Shown in pieces: positions 38,044 to 46,868 of a stretch of DNA of 64,000 nt (position 1 is the stretch's first letter; each line of letters starts with the position of its first letter). Below the pieces are notes generated by a model. That model searched no databases. It was not told where the DNA came from and saw nothing but the letters and a program-made list of their open reading frames with translations. This DNA is from Acidobacteriaceae bacterium KBS 89 (lineage in GTDB: Bacteria; Acidobacteriota; Terriglobia; Terriglobales; Acidobacteriaceae). The stretch is from the NCBI GenBank assembly GCA_000381605.1, contig KB906756.1, positions 1 through 64,000 of the forward strand, read 5' to 3'. A program made the position numbers and the translations under genes.

Positions 38044-38108
38044 GTAACTCCCAACCATCTGCTAAAAATCATCTGACCAACTGAGAACTGAGAACGGAAA
38101 ACCTTCTT

Positions 38109-38618
38109 CTACCGCGCCCGGATGGCAAACAGCGGCTGCCCATACTCCACCGGCTGTCCACTCGCGGCGATCCGCTTCACCACCTCGCCGGCAACATCAG
38201 CTTCAATCTCGTTCATCAGCTTCATCGCCTCAACGATGCAAAGCACCTGCCCCACCTCAACCTGGTCCCCGATCTTCACAAACGGTGGCGCGCCCGGCGA
38301 CGGCGACTCGTAGAAAGTCCCCACGATTGGCGACTTCACCTCATGCAGCTTTTCCTCCATCTCAGCCGCAAGCTCCGAAGCGGCGCTACCGCCCGAAGGA
38401 GCGGCCCCGATAGCAGCAACTCCGCTACCCGCAGCGGGAGCCGAACCCATCAGCCTACTCAATTGGGCGAAATCGATCCCCGTCGGCGCCGCTGCCTCAC
38501 CTGCAAACTTGATCCGCACCTTCAGGTCGTCCTGGTCCAGATCGAACTCGGCAATGCCGTTCGCCTTCAAGAAATCGACCAGTTCGCGAAGCTCTTCCAG
38601 CTTATTTCGGTCCATCAT
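38109..38618 (-). CDS. accB: Acetyl-CoA carboxylase biotin carboxyl carrier protein
   Basis: 169 residues. The N-terminal dimerisation segment (KLEELRELVDFLKANGIAEFDLDQDDLKVRI) is followed by a flexible Ala/Gly/Ser-rich linker (about 50-85). The C-terminal biotinyl domain shows SPIVGTFYESPSPGAPPFVKIG and the biotin attachment site EAMKLMNEI. GGAAGAG precedes the tandem ATG pair. It carries carboxybiotin between AccC and the transferase. It lies between the peptidase and accC, a common bacterial pairing. Confidence 0.97.
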   Translation of the reverse strand: MMDRNKLEELRELVDFLKANGIAEFDLDQDDLKVRIKFAGEAAAPTGIDFAQLSRLMGSAPAAGSGVAAIGAAPSGGSAASELAAEMEEKLHEVKSPIVGTFYESPSPGAPPFVKIGDQVEVGQVLCIVEAMKLMNEIEADVAGEVVKRIAASGQPVEYGQPLFAIRAR

Positions 38619-38657
38619 GTCTCTTCCCGTGCCTTGCCCGGCACTTTGTTCCTATCG

Positions 38658-39743
38658 TTACAGTTCGATCCAAGCCTTCACACTTGGCGTTAGAACCTCT
38701 CCGCCCTTGTCCGTTACCAGGACCATGTCTTCAATACGCAATCCGAACCGCCCCGGCATATACACCCCAGGTTCGATTGTGATCACCATTCCCTGCTCTA
38801 AAATCTGCGTCTGTTTTGCTGCAAGCCTTGGTCCTTCGTGAATCTCCAGCCCAACTCCATGCCCCGTCGAGTGGCAGAAGTACTTATCCAGCTTCACCCT
38901 CCGCAACACGCTTCGTGCCGCCTCATCCACCTCTCCGGCGGTCACTCCCGGTGCCACGGCAGCGACCGCAGCCTCCTGCGCTTCCAGCACAGAATCATAC
39001 ACGTCCCGCTCACCCGGCATCGCCTTGCCCATGTGCACGGTACGCGTCATATCGCTGCAATATCCGTCGAGAATAACACCGAAGTCCAGCGTCACGAACC
39101 CCCGCTTCGGCAGCTTCGCACTCGTCGCACGCCCATGCGGAAGCGCAGAACGCTCTCCACTGGCCACAATCGTATCGAACGACATACCCTCCGCACCTGC
39201 GAGCCGCGCTGCGTACTCCAGCGTCGACGCCACCTCGGCCTCCGTCTGCCCCGCCTCCAGATACGTCAGCATTCCCTCAAACAACTCACACCCGGTACGC
39301 GCCGCCGCTCGCATCTTGGCAATCTCGCCCCGGTCCTTCACCTCTCGCATTCTTGCCACCAGCGACCCCACGGCCACGAACATTCCCCGCCGCACCTTAC
39401 CCGACACGGCCTTGCGCATCGTCTCCAGTCCAGCCACCGTAGTATGGGCTGCATCGAACCCGCACCGCCGCACCTCAGCCGACTCCATCCACTCACACGC
39501 AGCTACGACCGCCGGCTTCGTCGCAATCACAACCCGTGTCCCCGCAGCCTCCGCCTTAGCCTGGCCCGTATACCGGCCGTCCGTAAACAACACGGCACGC
39601 CCACCAGCCAGCACCAGCGCCGCATTCGATCCCGTAAACCCCGATAGATACCTAACATCCGGCAGGTGTGTCACCAACATCCCATCCACACCGGCACTCT
39701 TGGCCGCCGAAGCAGCTCGTCTCTTCCGCGGGCTGAAGTCCAT
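38658..39743 (-). CDS. Xaa-Pro aminopeptidase (M24 family)
   Basis: 361 residues from the ATG at 39743 (MDFSPRKRR); an in-frame earlier start at 39815 would add 24 residues that do not fit the family. The creatinase-like N-domain is followed by the pita-bread fold. All five metal ligands are seen: LDFGV and CSDMTRT (Asp), STGHGVGLEIHEGP (His), ITIEPGVY (Glu) and RIEDM (Glu). It removes an N-terminal residue that precedes proline, in the cytoplasm. First gene of the run with accB-accC; divergent from the phosphoesterase gene. Confidence 0.93.
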   Translation of the reverse strand: MDFSPRKRRAASAAKSAGVDGMLVTHLPDVRYLSGFTGSNAALVLAGGRAVLFTDGRYTGQAKAEAAGTRVVIATKPAVVAACEWMESAEVRRCGFDAAHTTVAGLETMRKAVSGKVRRGMFVAVGSLVARMREVKDRGEIAKMRAAARTGCELFEGMLTYLEAGQTEAEVASTLEYAARLAGAEGMSFDTIVASGERSALPHGRATSAKLPKRGFVTLDFGVILDGYCSDMTRTVHMGKAMPGERDVYDSVLEAQEAAVAAVAPGVTAGEVDEAARSVLRRVKLDKYFCHSTGHGVGLEIHEGPRLAAKQTQILEQGMVITIEPGVYMPGRFGLRIEDMVLVTDKGGEVLTPSVKAWIEL

Positions 39744-39820
39744 TACTCTGATTTTACCCAACTGTTGCCTTAGGTTGGCCGTCTTTTTGGCTCGGTCACT
39801 TCCAACCATTATCATGAACT

Positions 39821-40696
39821 ATGCCCGGCCTCACCCCTTCCCAGACTCCACGTTTCACCAGGCGAAACTTCCTCATCGGTACCGGGGTTACCGCCGCCGG
39901 ATTGGCCTTCTATTCCGGCGAGATTTCACGCCACGAGATCGACATCGTCCACCGTCCCATCGCCATCACAAATCTGCCCGCTCCTTTCCACGGCTATCGC
40001 ATCGTCCAGCTCAGCGACATTCACCTCGACGAGTACACCGAGCCCTTCTTCCTCGAGCGCATCGTCCGCCACGTCAACACGCTGGCCCCGGACCTCGTCC
40101 TGCTCACCGGCGACTTCATCACCCACGGCTCCCTCACCTTTATCGCCGGCAGCCATGCCTTGCGACGTTGTTCGGAGATCCTCACTACCATCACCGCTCC
40201 ACTTCGCTACGCCGTCCTCGGCAACCATGACGTCAACTTCGACGCTCCGGAGGTCGTCCGCGCCCTCACAGCCCAGGGCACCCCCGTTCTGGTCAACCAG
40301 CATCTCCCCGTCGAGCGCAAAGGTGCCCGCATCTGGCTCTGTGGCGTCGACGATCCCGGCACCAGCACACCCAATCTGGATCTTGCCATTCCTGCCAAGC
40401 CCGACGGCCCAGTCATCCTCATGGCGCACGAACCCGACTACGCCGATAGCGTAATCGCCCATCCCCGCGGCCATCTCGTCGACCTTATGCTCTCTGGCCA
40501 CTCCCACGGCGGTCAGGTCCGGCTCCCGTTCCTCGGCCCGCTCATCCTGCCTCCAATGGGCTTGAAGTATCCCGAAGGCCACTACTGGTTCGACCAGATG
40601 CAACTCTACGTTAACCGAGGCCTCGGCACCGTGGGCCTGCCCTTCCGCCTTAACTGCCCCCCGGAGATCACAGTCGTCACTCTCCAACCAGTCTGA
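39821..40696 (+). CDS. Tat-exported metallophosphoesterase (YaeI-like)
   Basis: 291 residues. The signal region TRRNFLIGTGVTAAGLAFY is a twin-arginine type. The calcineurin-fold metal motifs are complete: DIHLDEYTE (DxH), LTGDFITHG (GDxxx), GNHDVNF (GNH[DE]), MAHEPDY and SGHSHGGQVRLP (GHxH). YaeI-like members act on phospholipid or lipid-A-type diphosphate substrates outside or at the membrane; the substrate here is unknown. The promoter must lie in the 77 bases shared with the divergent peptidase gene. Confidence 0.92.
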   Translation: MPGLTPSQTPRFTRRNFLIGTGVTAAGLAFYSGEISRHEIDIVHRPIAITNLPAPFHGYRIVQLSDIHLDEYTEPFFLERIVRHVNTLAPDLVLLTGDFITHGSLTFIAGSHALRRCSEILTTITAPLRYAVLGNHDVNFDAPEVVRALTAQGTPVLVNQHLPVERKGARIWLCGVDDPGTSTPNLDLAIPAKPDGPVILMAHEPDYADSVIAHPRGHLVDLMLSGHSHGGQVRLPFLGPLILPPMGLKYPEGHYWFDQMQLYVNRGLGTVGLPFRLNCPPEITVVTLQPV

Positions 40697-40711
40697 AACG
40701 GTTGTCAGTAG

Positions 40712-40915
40712 TTAAGCCCCAAACGCCGTAAAAAAGATCATCACAAACCCCAACCCAAACAATCCCAGCGCCACCAACAGCCTCCACGTCACGCTGTACC
40801 ACCGCTTCCCCACCACCGACCAGCTAAGTTGGATCGCAAACCAGAACGCAGCCACCGCGATCAGGCCATAAAGCACCACATAACCATCAAGATGCGAGAT
40901 CAGCCGCTGGATCAA
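40712..40915 (-). CDS. Small membrane protein
   Basis: 67 residues with two hydrophobic helices (about 14-34 and 45-63). MIQRLISHLDGYVVLYGLIA opens the first. No family recognised. It begins 6 bases after the stop of the small HTH gene on the same strand, so the two are probably one transcript; it converges with the phosphoesterase gene. Confidence 0.6.
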   Translation of the reverse strand: MIQRLISHLDGYVVLYGLIAVAAFWFAIQLSWSVVGKRWYSVTWRLLVALGLFGLGFVMIFFTAFGA

Positions 40916-40921
40916 ACCGTC

Positions 40922-41176
40922 TTACCGCGCCCGGGCGACCGGCTTCTTCTGTCTCGGCATCACCGCGATCGGTGTGGGAGCCTTCACCCCGGACTTCTCG
41001 TCCATCCACGCGTCCAGCAACGATTTCTTGAACCGCCACCGGTTCCCCAGCTTGAACGCCGGAATGAACCCTTCAGACGCATATCGGTACAGCGTATCGC
41101 CGCTGATGCCCAGATACTCCGATGCCTGCCGGATATCCATCACCTCGCGTACCATCGCTTGCACCGCTACCGCCAT
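40922..41176 (-). CDS. Small excisionase/MerR-type HTH protein
   Basis: 84 residues from the ATG at 41176, chosen because GGGAG stands 7 bases upstream; a TTG-started longer form to 41224 is possible. Residues about 13-58 form a helix-turn-helix of the HTH_17 type: MDIRQASEYLGISGDTLYRY, then FIPAFKLGNRWRFKKSLLDAW. The tail is basic. Such single-domain proteins act as small DNA-binding regulators or recombination directionality factors. No integrase is nearby; the partner gene is the small membrane protein. Confidence 0.8.
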   Translation of the reverse strand: MAVAVQAMVREVMDIRQASEYLGISGDTLYRYASEGFIPAFKLGNRWRFKKSLLDAWMDEKSGVKAPTPIAVMPRQKKPVARAR

Positions 41177-41333
41177 CACAGGTCTCCCGTTCATCCACGT
41201 CAGAGCACGCCGGACTCGAACCAACCCGACACCCTCTTTGTAATCCCTTTTGCCGCCCCGTACAACAAAAATCTCAGCTATTAACCACTAACTAACTGAT
41301 ACAGAAGTGGTAATCTTGGCTGGCGCAAACGAA

Positions 41334-41358
41334 AAGCCCGGTCCCAAAGACCGGGCTT
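41334..41358 (-). terminator. Rho-independent terminator after the phosphofructokinase gene
   Basis: AAGCCCGGTC (41334-41343) pairs with GACCGGGCTT (41349-41358) around a 5-base loop. On the minus strand it is followed by TTCGTTTGC; together with the stem end this gives a T-rich tail, 19 bases past the stop codon. Confidence 0.85.
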
Positions 41359-41376
41359 CCCAAACTCATCCAAACC

Positions 41377-42411
41377 CTACTTCACCGGCTGCAAACTAGT
41401 CATCACATCCAGCAGGTCCTGACCCACCGTCCGCGTCTTGGCAATCGCATCCGCGATCGGAATATCCGTGATCTGCGTCCCCCTGAGCACAACCAGTCGG
41501 CCAAACTTGCCCGCATGCACCAGGTCAATCGCCGCAACGCCATACCGCGTCGCCAGCATCCGATCGAAGGCCGAAGGCGTCCCACCCCGCTGTGTATGTC
41601 CGAGGTTCACGCTTCTGGTCTCATACTTCGTCCGCTTCTCAATCTCCTCCGCCAGCGCTTGCCCGATCCCGCTCAGCCGCACATGCCCGAATGAGTCCAC
41701 GTTGGTCCCATGCGTCGCCTGCGGACCCTCCGGAAACTTCGCGCCTTCTGCCACAACAACAATCCCGAACTTCTTCCCATGATCGTGCCTGTACTTCAAC
41801 AACCGGCACACCTCATCAATATCGATCGGCACCTCCGGCACCAGAATCACATCGGCGCCACCAGCAATTCCCGAAGTAATCGCGATCCACCCCGCATCCC
41901 GCCCCATCACCTCGCACACCAGCACCCGGTTGTGTGCTTCTGCAGTCGAGTGCAACCGGTCCACCGCCTCCGTCGCAATCGTCACCGCCGTATCGAACCC
42001 GAAGCAGGCATCCGTCCCGCTCAAATCGTTATCAATTGTCTTCGGCACGCCAACGCACTTCACGCCGAGCTCACTCAGAGCCAGGCTGATCGACTGCGTA
42101 TCATCCCCACCCAGCGCAATCAGCGCATCTATCTTGTTCTTGCTCAACACCTCGACGCACTTCTCAAAACCACCCGGAATCTTCTTCACATTCGTCCGCG
42201 AAGACCGCAGGATCGTCCCGCCCTTCTGCAATATTCCAGACGTCGTCTCAAGCGTCAGAGGCATCGTCACGTCATCCAGAACGCCTCTCCACCCCTCCAT
42301 AAATCCGACAAACTCGTCACCATGATGCAAAATCCCTTTACGAACGGCCGCCCGAATCACTGCATTCAATCCAGGGCAATCTCCGCCCCCCGTCAACATT
42401 CCAACCCGCAT
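41377..42411 (-). CDS. 6-phosphofructokinase with PPi-type active site
   Basis: 344 residues. It phosphorylates fructose 6-phosphate at C1 in glycolysis. The motifs align with E. coli PfkA numbering without gaps up to residue 130: GGGDCPGLN (8-16), GGDDT (101-105) and PKTIDND (123-129). In ATP-dependent enzymes positions 104 and 124 are both Gly (GGDGS, PGTIDND); Asp104 and Lys124 mark pyrophosphate-dependent enzymes, because the Asp blocks the ATP alpha-phosphate. So PPi is the likely phosphoryl donor and the reaction may be reversible. MGRDAGWIA and the C-terminal LGHTQRGGTPSAFDR are also as expected. It stands as a single gene with its own terminator. Confidence 0.9.
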   Translation of the reverse strand: MRVGMLTGGGDCPGLNAVIRAAVRKGILHHGDEFVGFMEGWRGVLDDVTMPLTLETTSGILQKGGTILRSSRTNVKKIPGGFEKCVEVLSKNKIDALIALGGDDTQSISLALSELGVKCVGVPKTIDNDLSGTDACFGFDTAVTIATEAVDRLHSTAEAHNRVLVCEVMGRDAGWIAITSGIAGGADVILVPEVPIDIDEVCRLLKYRHDHGKKFGIVVVAEGAKFPEGPQATHGTNVDSFGHVRLSGIGQALAEEIEKRTKYETRSVNLGHTQRGGTPSAFDRMLATRYGVAAIDLVHAGKFGRLVVLRGTQITDIPIADAIAKTRTVGQDLLDVMTSLQPVK

Positions 42412-42729
42412 CGTAATCTCCTTTAGACTTTTGAACTTCAGAAAAAATCATACGCCAGCGGCAACCACTCCTTGGTTCTTCGCCTCGCAAAAAAATGCCT
42501 GTCATGCTAGGCGCGGCGAAATTCAGCCTGGCGCAGTTGCAGCTGTCATGCAGTCGTCCGTTCTCTTCCACTCAAACCAAAGAGCGGTCATTTCGACCGA
42601 AGCTGCTCACAGTCTTATCGTGAGCAGCCCAGTGGAGAAATCCGCTTCTCTACCTCCGCTCCTCGACCAGCACCGCATTTGCATTCGCATGTTCTTCGAA
42701 TTCGACACAATCCCACCGCAACATCGAGC
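42412..42729. other. Intergenic stretch between phosphofructokinase and TonB-like genes
   Basis: The 318 bases hold the phosphofructokinase promoter region but no gene I can support. The plus-strand frame over 42431-42820 has no family features. Confidence 0.4.
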
Positions 42730-44574
42730 CTACCGATTCAAAGTGAATTCGACACTCACGATGGTCGCAACTTCAACCGGTACCCCGTTGATTTTGTACG
42801 GCCGGTATCGCCACATTTGAACCGCGCTCTTCGCCGCACCACGCAACAGGCGATGACCTTTGATAACGTGCAGGTGTTCCACAGTTCCAGTCTTGGAGAT
42901 TACCGCCTGCAGCAACACATTGCCCTGGGCACGGATAAGGCTGGCGAGCTTCGGGTACGAGGGTTTGGGGCTGGACACAAGATTCGCCGCCATTACACCC
43001 GAAGACACGTTGATGAGGCGTTTGGACGACGATTCGGAACTCACGCTGTAACTGTGATCGGGTGTCGCCGTGCCCTCGGACGTATCAGCCGTCCTCTCGC
43101 GCGAAGCGCCCTCGATGGGAGACGAAGTTGATAGCGACGGAGACTTGAAAGATTGAGCCGGCTTCTTGGACGGTTGAATAGGCTTAGCCGCCGGAGGACT
43201 GACTCCCCGGCCCGCATAACTGTTCGTTGGGGCCGAACTCCCTTGCGCTGTCCCGACCGCAACGACAGATGAACCATCAACACGATCAGCGTGAGCCTTG
43301 GTGACAACAGGGACTGGAGAATCAGCAATCAAGGCAGATTGAGCTTCACCAGCGCGAGCGACCAACGTATCACTTGCGGAGGAGGCAGCGAGAGGCGCAG
43401 CGCCGACCGCGGCAGGCTTGGCCACCCCTTCCACCGATGCATTCACGGGATGCACCACCGCATGTCCGGTAAAACGACCAATGCTCCACACAAGAGATCC
43501 GATGAGCACCAACGTTGCCGCAAAACTGAGAACCGAAACCTCAACCTGTCTTCGGGATGAATAGAACTGACGGACATCAGTCCAGAGACGTGCAACCGTC
43601 GCCAGAGATTCAGCTACCGGCCTACTTCGTTGGTTCGGCCTTGCCGGATCATGATCCGGCAGCTCTGGTCTCGTCCCGGCAGCAATCGCCGAGTAGAATC
43701 TAGCCGCTCCCTCATCGCCGCTTGGACGCACCGTCGGACCGGACAACGCGAGCGTCGGTAATACGGCCGTCAATCGGGTCTCCATCCTGCTGAATCTCTG
43801 CTCGATTGATTCGAGGAAGACCTTGACGCGCAGCGCGTTCGACTTCAGCCGAGTCAAAAATTCAGTGAGTATCTGCTTACCGCCATAAACGCTCGACAGA
43901 TTTTCATCGATTGAAGCTATCTTCCTGGCTGAAAGATCACCAACAGAAACATTTGCTCTTTCTTCAAAGCACGGCTCTTCTAACTCGGCGCGATCGATCG
44001 CATCTCCGGCTCCCGACGAGTATCCCTCGAATGCCGCAGAAATCTGTGCCATTGCAGGAATCTGCGCCGCAGTAGGAATCTTTGCCGCAACAGGAATCTG
44101 TGCCATTGCAGGAGCAGGAATCTCTTCCGCAGCGGGAATCTCTTCCGCAACGGGAATCTGTGCCACCGCAGGAATCTGTGCCGTTCGATCTTCAACTGGC
44201 TCTGAATAGGAGTTTCCCGATTGGGCCGCGTTGAGCTCGCTGCGGGCGTCGCCGCCAGTCAGAGCCTCAATGATCAGATTGACCGGGACACTCATCTGCC
44301 GTTTCGACGCCGTCACGTCAGGGCCGCCGCTTCCCACCGCAATGATCGTAAGAATCGTACGAAACGAGATGTCCGCCTCGCCCTCCATTACAGTCTTCAC
44401 TACGCGCAGCACATCGCCACGAAGTTCGCTGTCATGTTTCAGCCTCCGCGCAAAAGTGAAAAAATCGTCCGGAAGCCCGAAATCGACGTCATTGCAGCGG
44501 AATACATCGTGAAAATCTTCGATGTAATCGCCGAAGCGCGTGACGGTCTCCTGTGGGTCCGAAAAGTAGTCCAT
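42730..44574 (-). CDS. TonB-C-terminal protein with long cytoplasmic N-region
   Basis: 614 residues. The C-terminal 85 residues form a TonB domain (PKPSYPKLASLIRAQGNVLL ... AVQMWRYRPYKINGVPVEV). A single membrane helix lies at about 346-366 (VSVLSFAATLVLIGSLVWSI), leaving some 345 residues in the cytoplasm, unlike the short tail of normal TonB. Residues 131-180 are an imperfect repeat of a six- to seven-residue unit of the type A-Q/E-I-P-A/V-x. The first 110 residues seem globular and helical. ExbB/ExbD genes are not in the window. It may link a cytoplasmic partner to the envelope rather than only energise transport. Confidence 0.8.
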   Translation of the reverse strand: MDYFSDPQETVTRFGDYIEDFHDVFRCNDVDFGLPDDFFTFARRLKHDSELRGDVLRVVKTVMEGEADISFRTILTIIAVGSGGPDVTASKRQMSVPVNLIIEALTGGDARSELNAAQSGNSYSEPVEDRTAQIPAVAQIPVAEEIPAAEEIPAPAMAQIPVAAKIPTAAQIPAMAQISAAFEGYSSGAGDAIDRAELEEPCFEERANVSVGDLSARKIASIDENLSSVYGGKQILTEFLTRLKSNALRVKVFLESIEQRFSRMETRLTAVLPTLALSGPTVRPSGDEGAARFYSAIAAGTRPELPDHDPARPNQRSRPVAESLATVARLWTDVRQFYSSRRQVEVSVLSFAATLVLIGSLVWSIGRFTGHAVVHPVNASVEGVAKPAAVGAAPLAASSASDTLVARAGEAQSALIADSPVPVVTKAHADRVDGSSVVAVGTAQGSSAPTNSYAGRGVSPPAAKPIQPSKKPAQSFKSPSLSTSSPIEGASRERTADTSEGTATPDHSYSVSSESSSKRLINVSSGVMAANLVSSPKPSYPKLASLIRAQGNVLLQAVISKTGTVEHLHVIKGHRLLRGAAKSAVQMWRYRPYKINGVPVEVATIVSVEFTLNR

Positions 44575-44713
44575 AACTTAAAATTGGATGCCATCCGCAG
44601 CCCGCCCGTGACCTGCAACCCAAAACACCCATCGCTGGCTAATCTCACGGGTCCTGGGCGATCAGGCTATACCAGAGGGAAACCAATCGTCCACCGGATC
44701 AAACTGCCAGGCA

Positions 44714-45721
44714 TCACCGCCACCAATCCGACCTGACCTCAACTCCCGTCACGACCTCCGTCGGACGTCCCGGCTCCGGCGCCCATAACCTTATCTCTTT
44801 CTCCCCCGCCACTTCCAGCAACCTCTCGATCGGCTGCCGCCAGGCATGCAGCGCCAGGTCGAACAGCCCCCAATGGATCGGCATCATCAAACCCTTGCCC
44901 CCCAAAGCCTCAAACGCGCGAGCTGCTCCATCCGGTCCCAGATGGATCGAATCCCACATCACGTCGAAAGCCCCAATCTCCAGCATCACTAGATCAAATG
45001 GCCCGTACGCCGCTCCAATCTCCGAAAATCCCTCCCACCATCCGGTGTCCGCACCGAAGTAAACCGTATGTTTCGAGCCTTTCATGACGAACGCCGACCA
45101 AAGGGTCTCAAACCGGTTGAACATGCTGCGCCCGGAAAAATGCCGAGAAGGCACCGCAGTAATCGTTAGCCCACCCACCGTGACAGTCTCGGTCCAGTCC
45201 AGCTCCGAAATCCTCTCCGCGTTAACCCCAAACTTCCGTAGCGACTCACCCACACCCAGCGAAGTCACCCACCTCGCTCCCCGCATCGACTCCAGCTCTG
45301 CAAGCTTTCGAATCGTCGCCTCTCCCAGATGGTCGTAGTGGTCATGCGACACCAGCACCACATCCACGCCCGGCAGGTCCTCCAGACGGACTGTCGGCGC
45401 AAAGAACCGCTTCGGCCCCGCCCATTGGCTCGGCGATGCCCGCTCGTCCCACACCGGATCCACCAGCACCCTCACTCCATCGATCTCCACCAGCATCGAC
45501 GAGTGACCCATCCACGTCACCCTCAGCCCACTCTCCGGAGCCGTTCTATACACCACAGCGTCCGTCCGAAATGGCCCCAGTGGCTTTCGCGGAGATTTCT
45601 CCTCCTTGTTGCTCAGAAAACGCGGCAGCACCTTGAAAAAAGTGCCGAACCCGCCAATCGTCGTCGGGACTGGATTTAAAAACTTCCGTCCGTCCTTGCT
45701 CGCCCGGCGCAACATCGTCAT
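44714..45721 (-). CDS. MBL-fold metallohydrolase (NAPE-PLD/UlaG-like)
   Basis: 335 residues from the ATG at 45721; an ATG at 45715 has better-spaced AGGG, and a GTG at 45763 would add 14 residues. The beta-lactamase fold shows HDHYDHL (126-132), VTWMGHSSMLVEIDG near the start, SRHFSGR, FGADTGWWEGF and MPIHWGLFDLALHAW. These are the marks of the NAPE-PLD-like branch, hydrolases that cleave phosphodiester or lactone bonds. The physiological substrate is not evident. Gene of its own; its 5' end is close to the stop of the HAD gene upstream. Confidence 0.88.
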   Translation of the reverse strand: MTMLRRASKDGRKFLNPVPTTIGGFGTFFKVLPRFLSNKEEKSPRKPLGPFRTDAVVYRTAPESGLRVTWMGHSSMLVEIDGVRVLVDPVWDERASPSQWAGPKRFFAPTVRLEDLPGVDVVLVSHDHYDHLGEATIRKLAELESMRGARWVTSLGVGESLRKFGVNAERISELDWTETVTVGGLTITAVPSRHFSGRSMFNRFETLWSAFVMKGSKHTVYFGADTGWWEGFSEIGAAYGPFDLVMLEIGAFDVMWDSIHLGPDGAARAFEALGGKGLMMPIHWGLFDLALHAWRQPIERLLEVAGEKEIRLWAPEPGRPTEVVTGVEVRSDWWR

Positions 45722-45767
45722 CCCTGAATGGTACAGCGCACGCCTTTTGGCCTCCACCCACACGCTG

Positions 45768-46577
45768 CTATGGCAGGTAGTAAAAGGGGTTCGGCAGCTT
45801 CACACTGATCTCGGCCTTGGAATCGCCATTCAAATCACTCCACTGGTCCCCCACACTCATCACGATCCGGTAGCCGGCATCGACAATCTTCTTCCTCTCC
45901 TCGCTCTTGTACGCCACTGTAGCCATCGTCTTCTGCGGCCCCACTCGCAGACTAAGCCCCTTCCACCCCTTGTAACCCGCGGCCTCCAGATTCCGCGCCG
46001 TCCCCGCCCGCTGCTCATCCGGCCGCCCGGTAATGAAAAACACTTCAACCCCGCCAGCCCGCGCCTTATTGAACAACCTCAGCGTCCCGGGGACTGCCAT
46101 GTCCGCCACTGCCGACACCGCCCACTCATTGAACATCCCCGCGATATACCCATAGTCCTCCTGCTTCAACTCGCAGTAGTTCGACAGTGACGTCTCATCG
46201 ATATCCAGCACCATCGCCAACTTCTCTCCCGTCCTCCGCGTCGCGACGATCCGGTCCAGCTGCGCCTCAGCCCTCCGCGCCTGAGCATCCACATCCGCCC
46301 AGTAGCACCCTCCCGTGCCCACGCAATCGGCATAGTCCTCCAGCCGGTATCGCATGACGCCAAAGTTCTCCATTGGCTCCGCCGCCACCAGCACCGAAGG
46401 GTCCGCCGCTCCCGCCTCAGCCGTAGCCACAGCCGCTGCAACCGAAGGCCTCGCTGCTGGCGGCGCAGTCGAAACCTTTTTCCCAGCGGGCACCGGACAA
46501 ACCGGCGGGCCGATCTGTGCCACACAAACCCCACCCAACAGCGCCACCACCCCCATCACTCGGAAAATTCCCTGCAT
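45768..46577 (-). CDS. Secreted HAD-family acid phosphatase (class B/IIIB type)
   Basis: 269 residues. The ATG at 46577 is preceded by GGAGG 5 bases upstream and followed by a signal sequence (IFRVMGVVALLGGVCVAQ), which excludes the longer frame to 46790. An Ala/Pro-rich segment (33-60) leads to the phosphatase domain with catalytic DIDET (125-129; Asp nucleophile and Asp acid), FFITGRP (motif II Thr) and SVGDQWSDL (motif IV Asp). The family (HAD IIIB, plant VSP-like and bacterial lipoprotein e(P4)-like) hydrolyses phosphomonoesters outside the cytoplasm. Probably co-transcribed with the MBL gene. Confidence 0.9.
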   Translation of the reverse strand: MQGIFRVMGVVALLGGVCVAQIGPPVCPVPAGKKVSTAPPAARPSVAAAVATAEAGAADPSVLVAAEPMENFGVMRYRLEDYADCVGTGGCYWADVDAQARRAEAQLDRIVATRRTGEKLAMVLDIDETSLSNYCELKQEDYGYIAGMFNEWAVSAVADMAVPGTLRLFNKARAGGVEVFFITGRPDEQRAGTARNLEAAGYKGWKGLSLRVGPQKTMATVAYKSEERKKIVDAGYRIVMSVGDQWSDLNGDSKAEISVKLPNPFYYLP

Positions 46578-46868
46578 TTCACCCTCCCCAAAAACGCCCA
46601 TACAAACGTTCCACGTCATATCGCAGCAACGAAAACATTTTAGAACCGTAAAGACCGAAAGCCGGGCGCCACGCAGAGCTAAGACGGGGAACAGACTGCC
46701 ATGGGAGTCTACATACATTCCCGAGACTGGAACACCATTCCACGCGCCGAAGTCCAGACTGCTGCTTTCAATACCCTCGCCATTCCCCATCCAGCGTTAG
46801 ACGAACCCATCCTCAACGGCTAAACTACCGCTCTCGCTCCGGCGTTGCACCGGCCCGCGGTAAACCTC

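Noticed and set aside
36778..38076. 432-codon frame opposite accC
   Set aside because: Shadow of a well-conserved gene.
44090..44180. Short tandem DNA repeats resembling a CRISPR array
   Set aside because: They are in-frame codon repeats inside the TonB-like gene without spacers of constant length.
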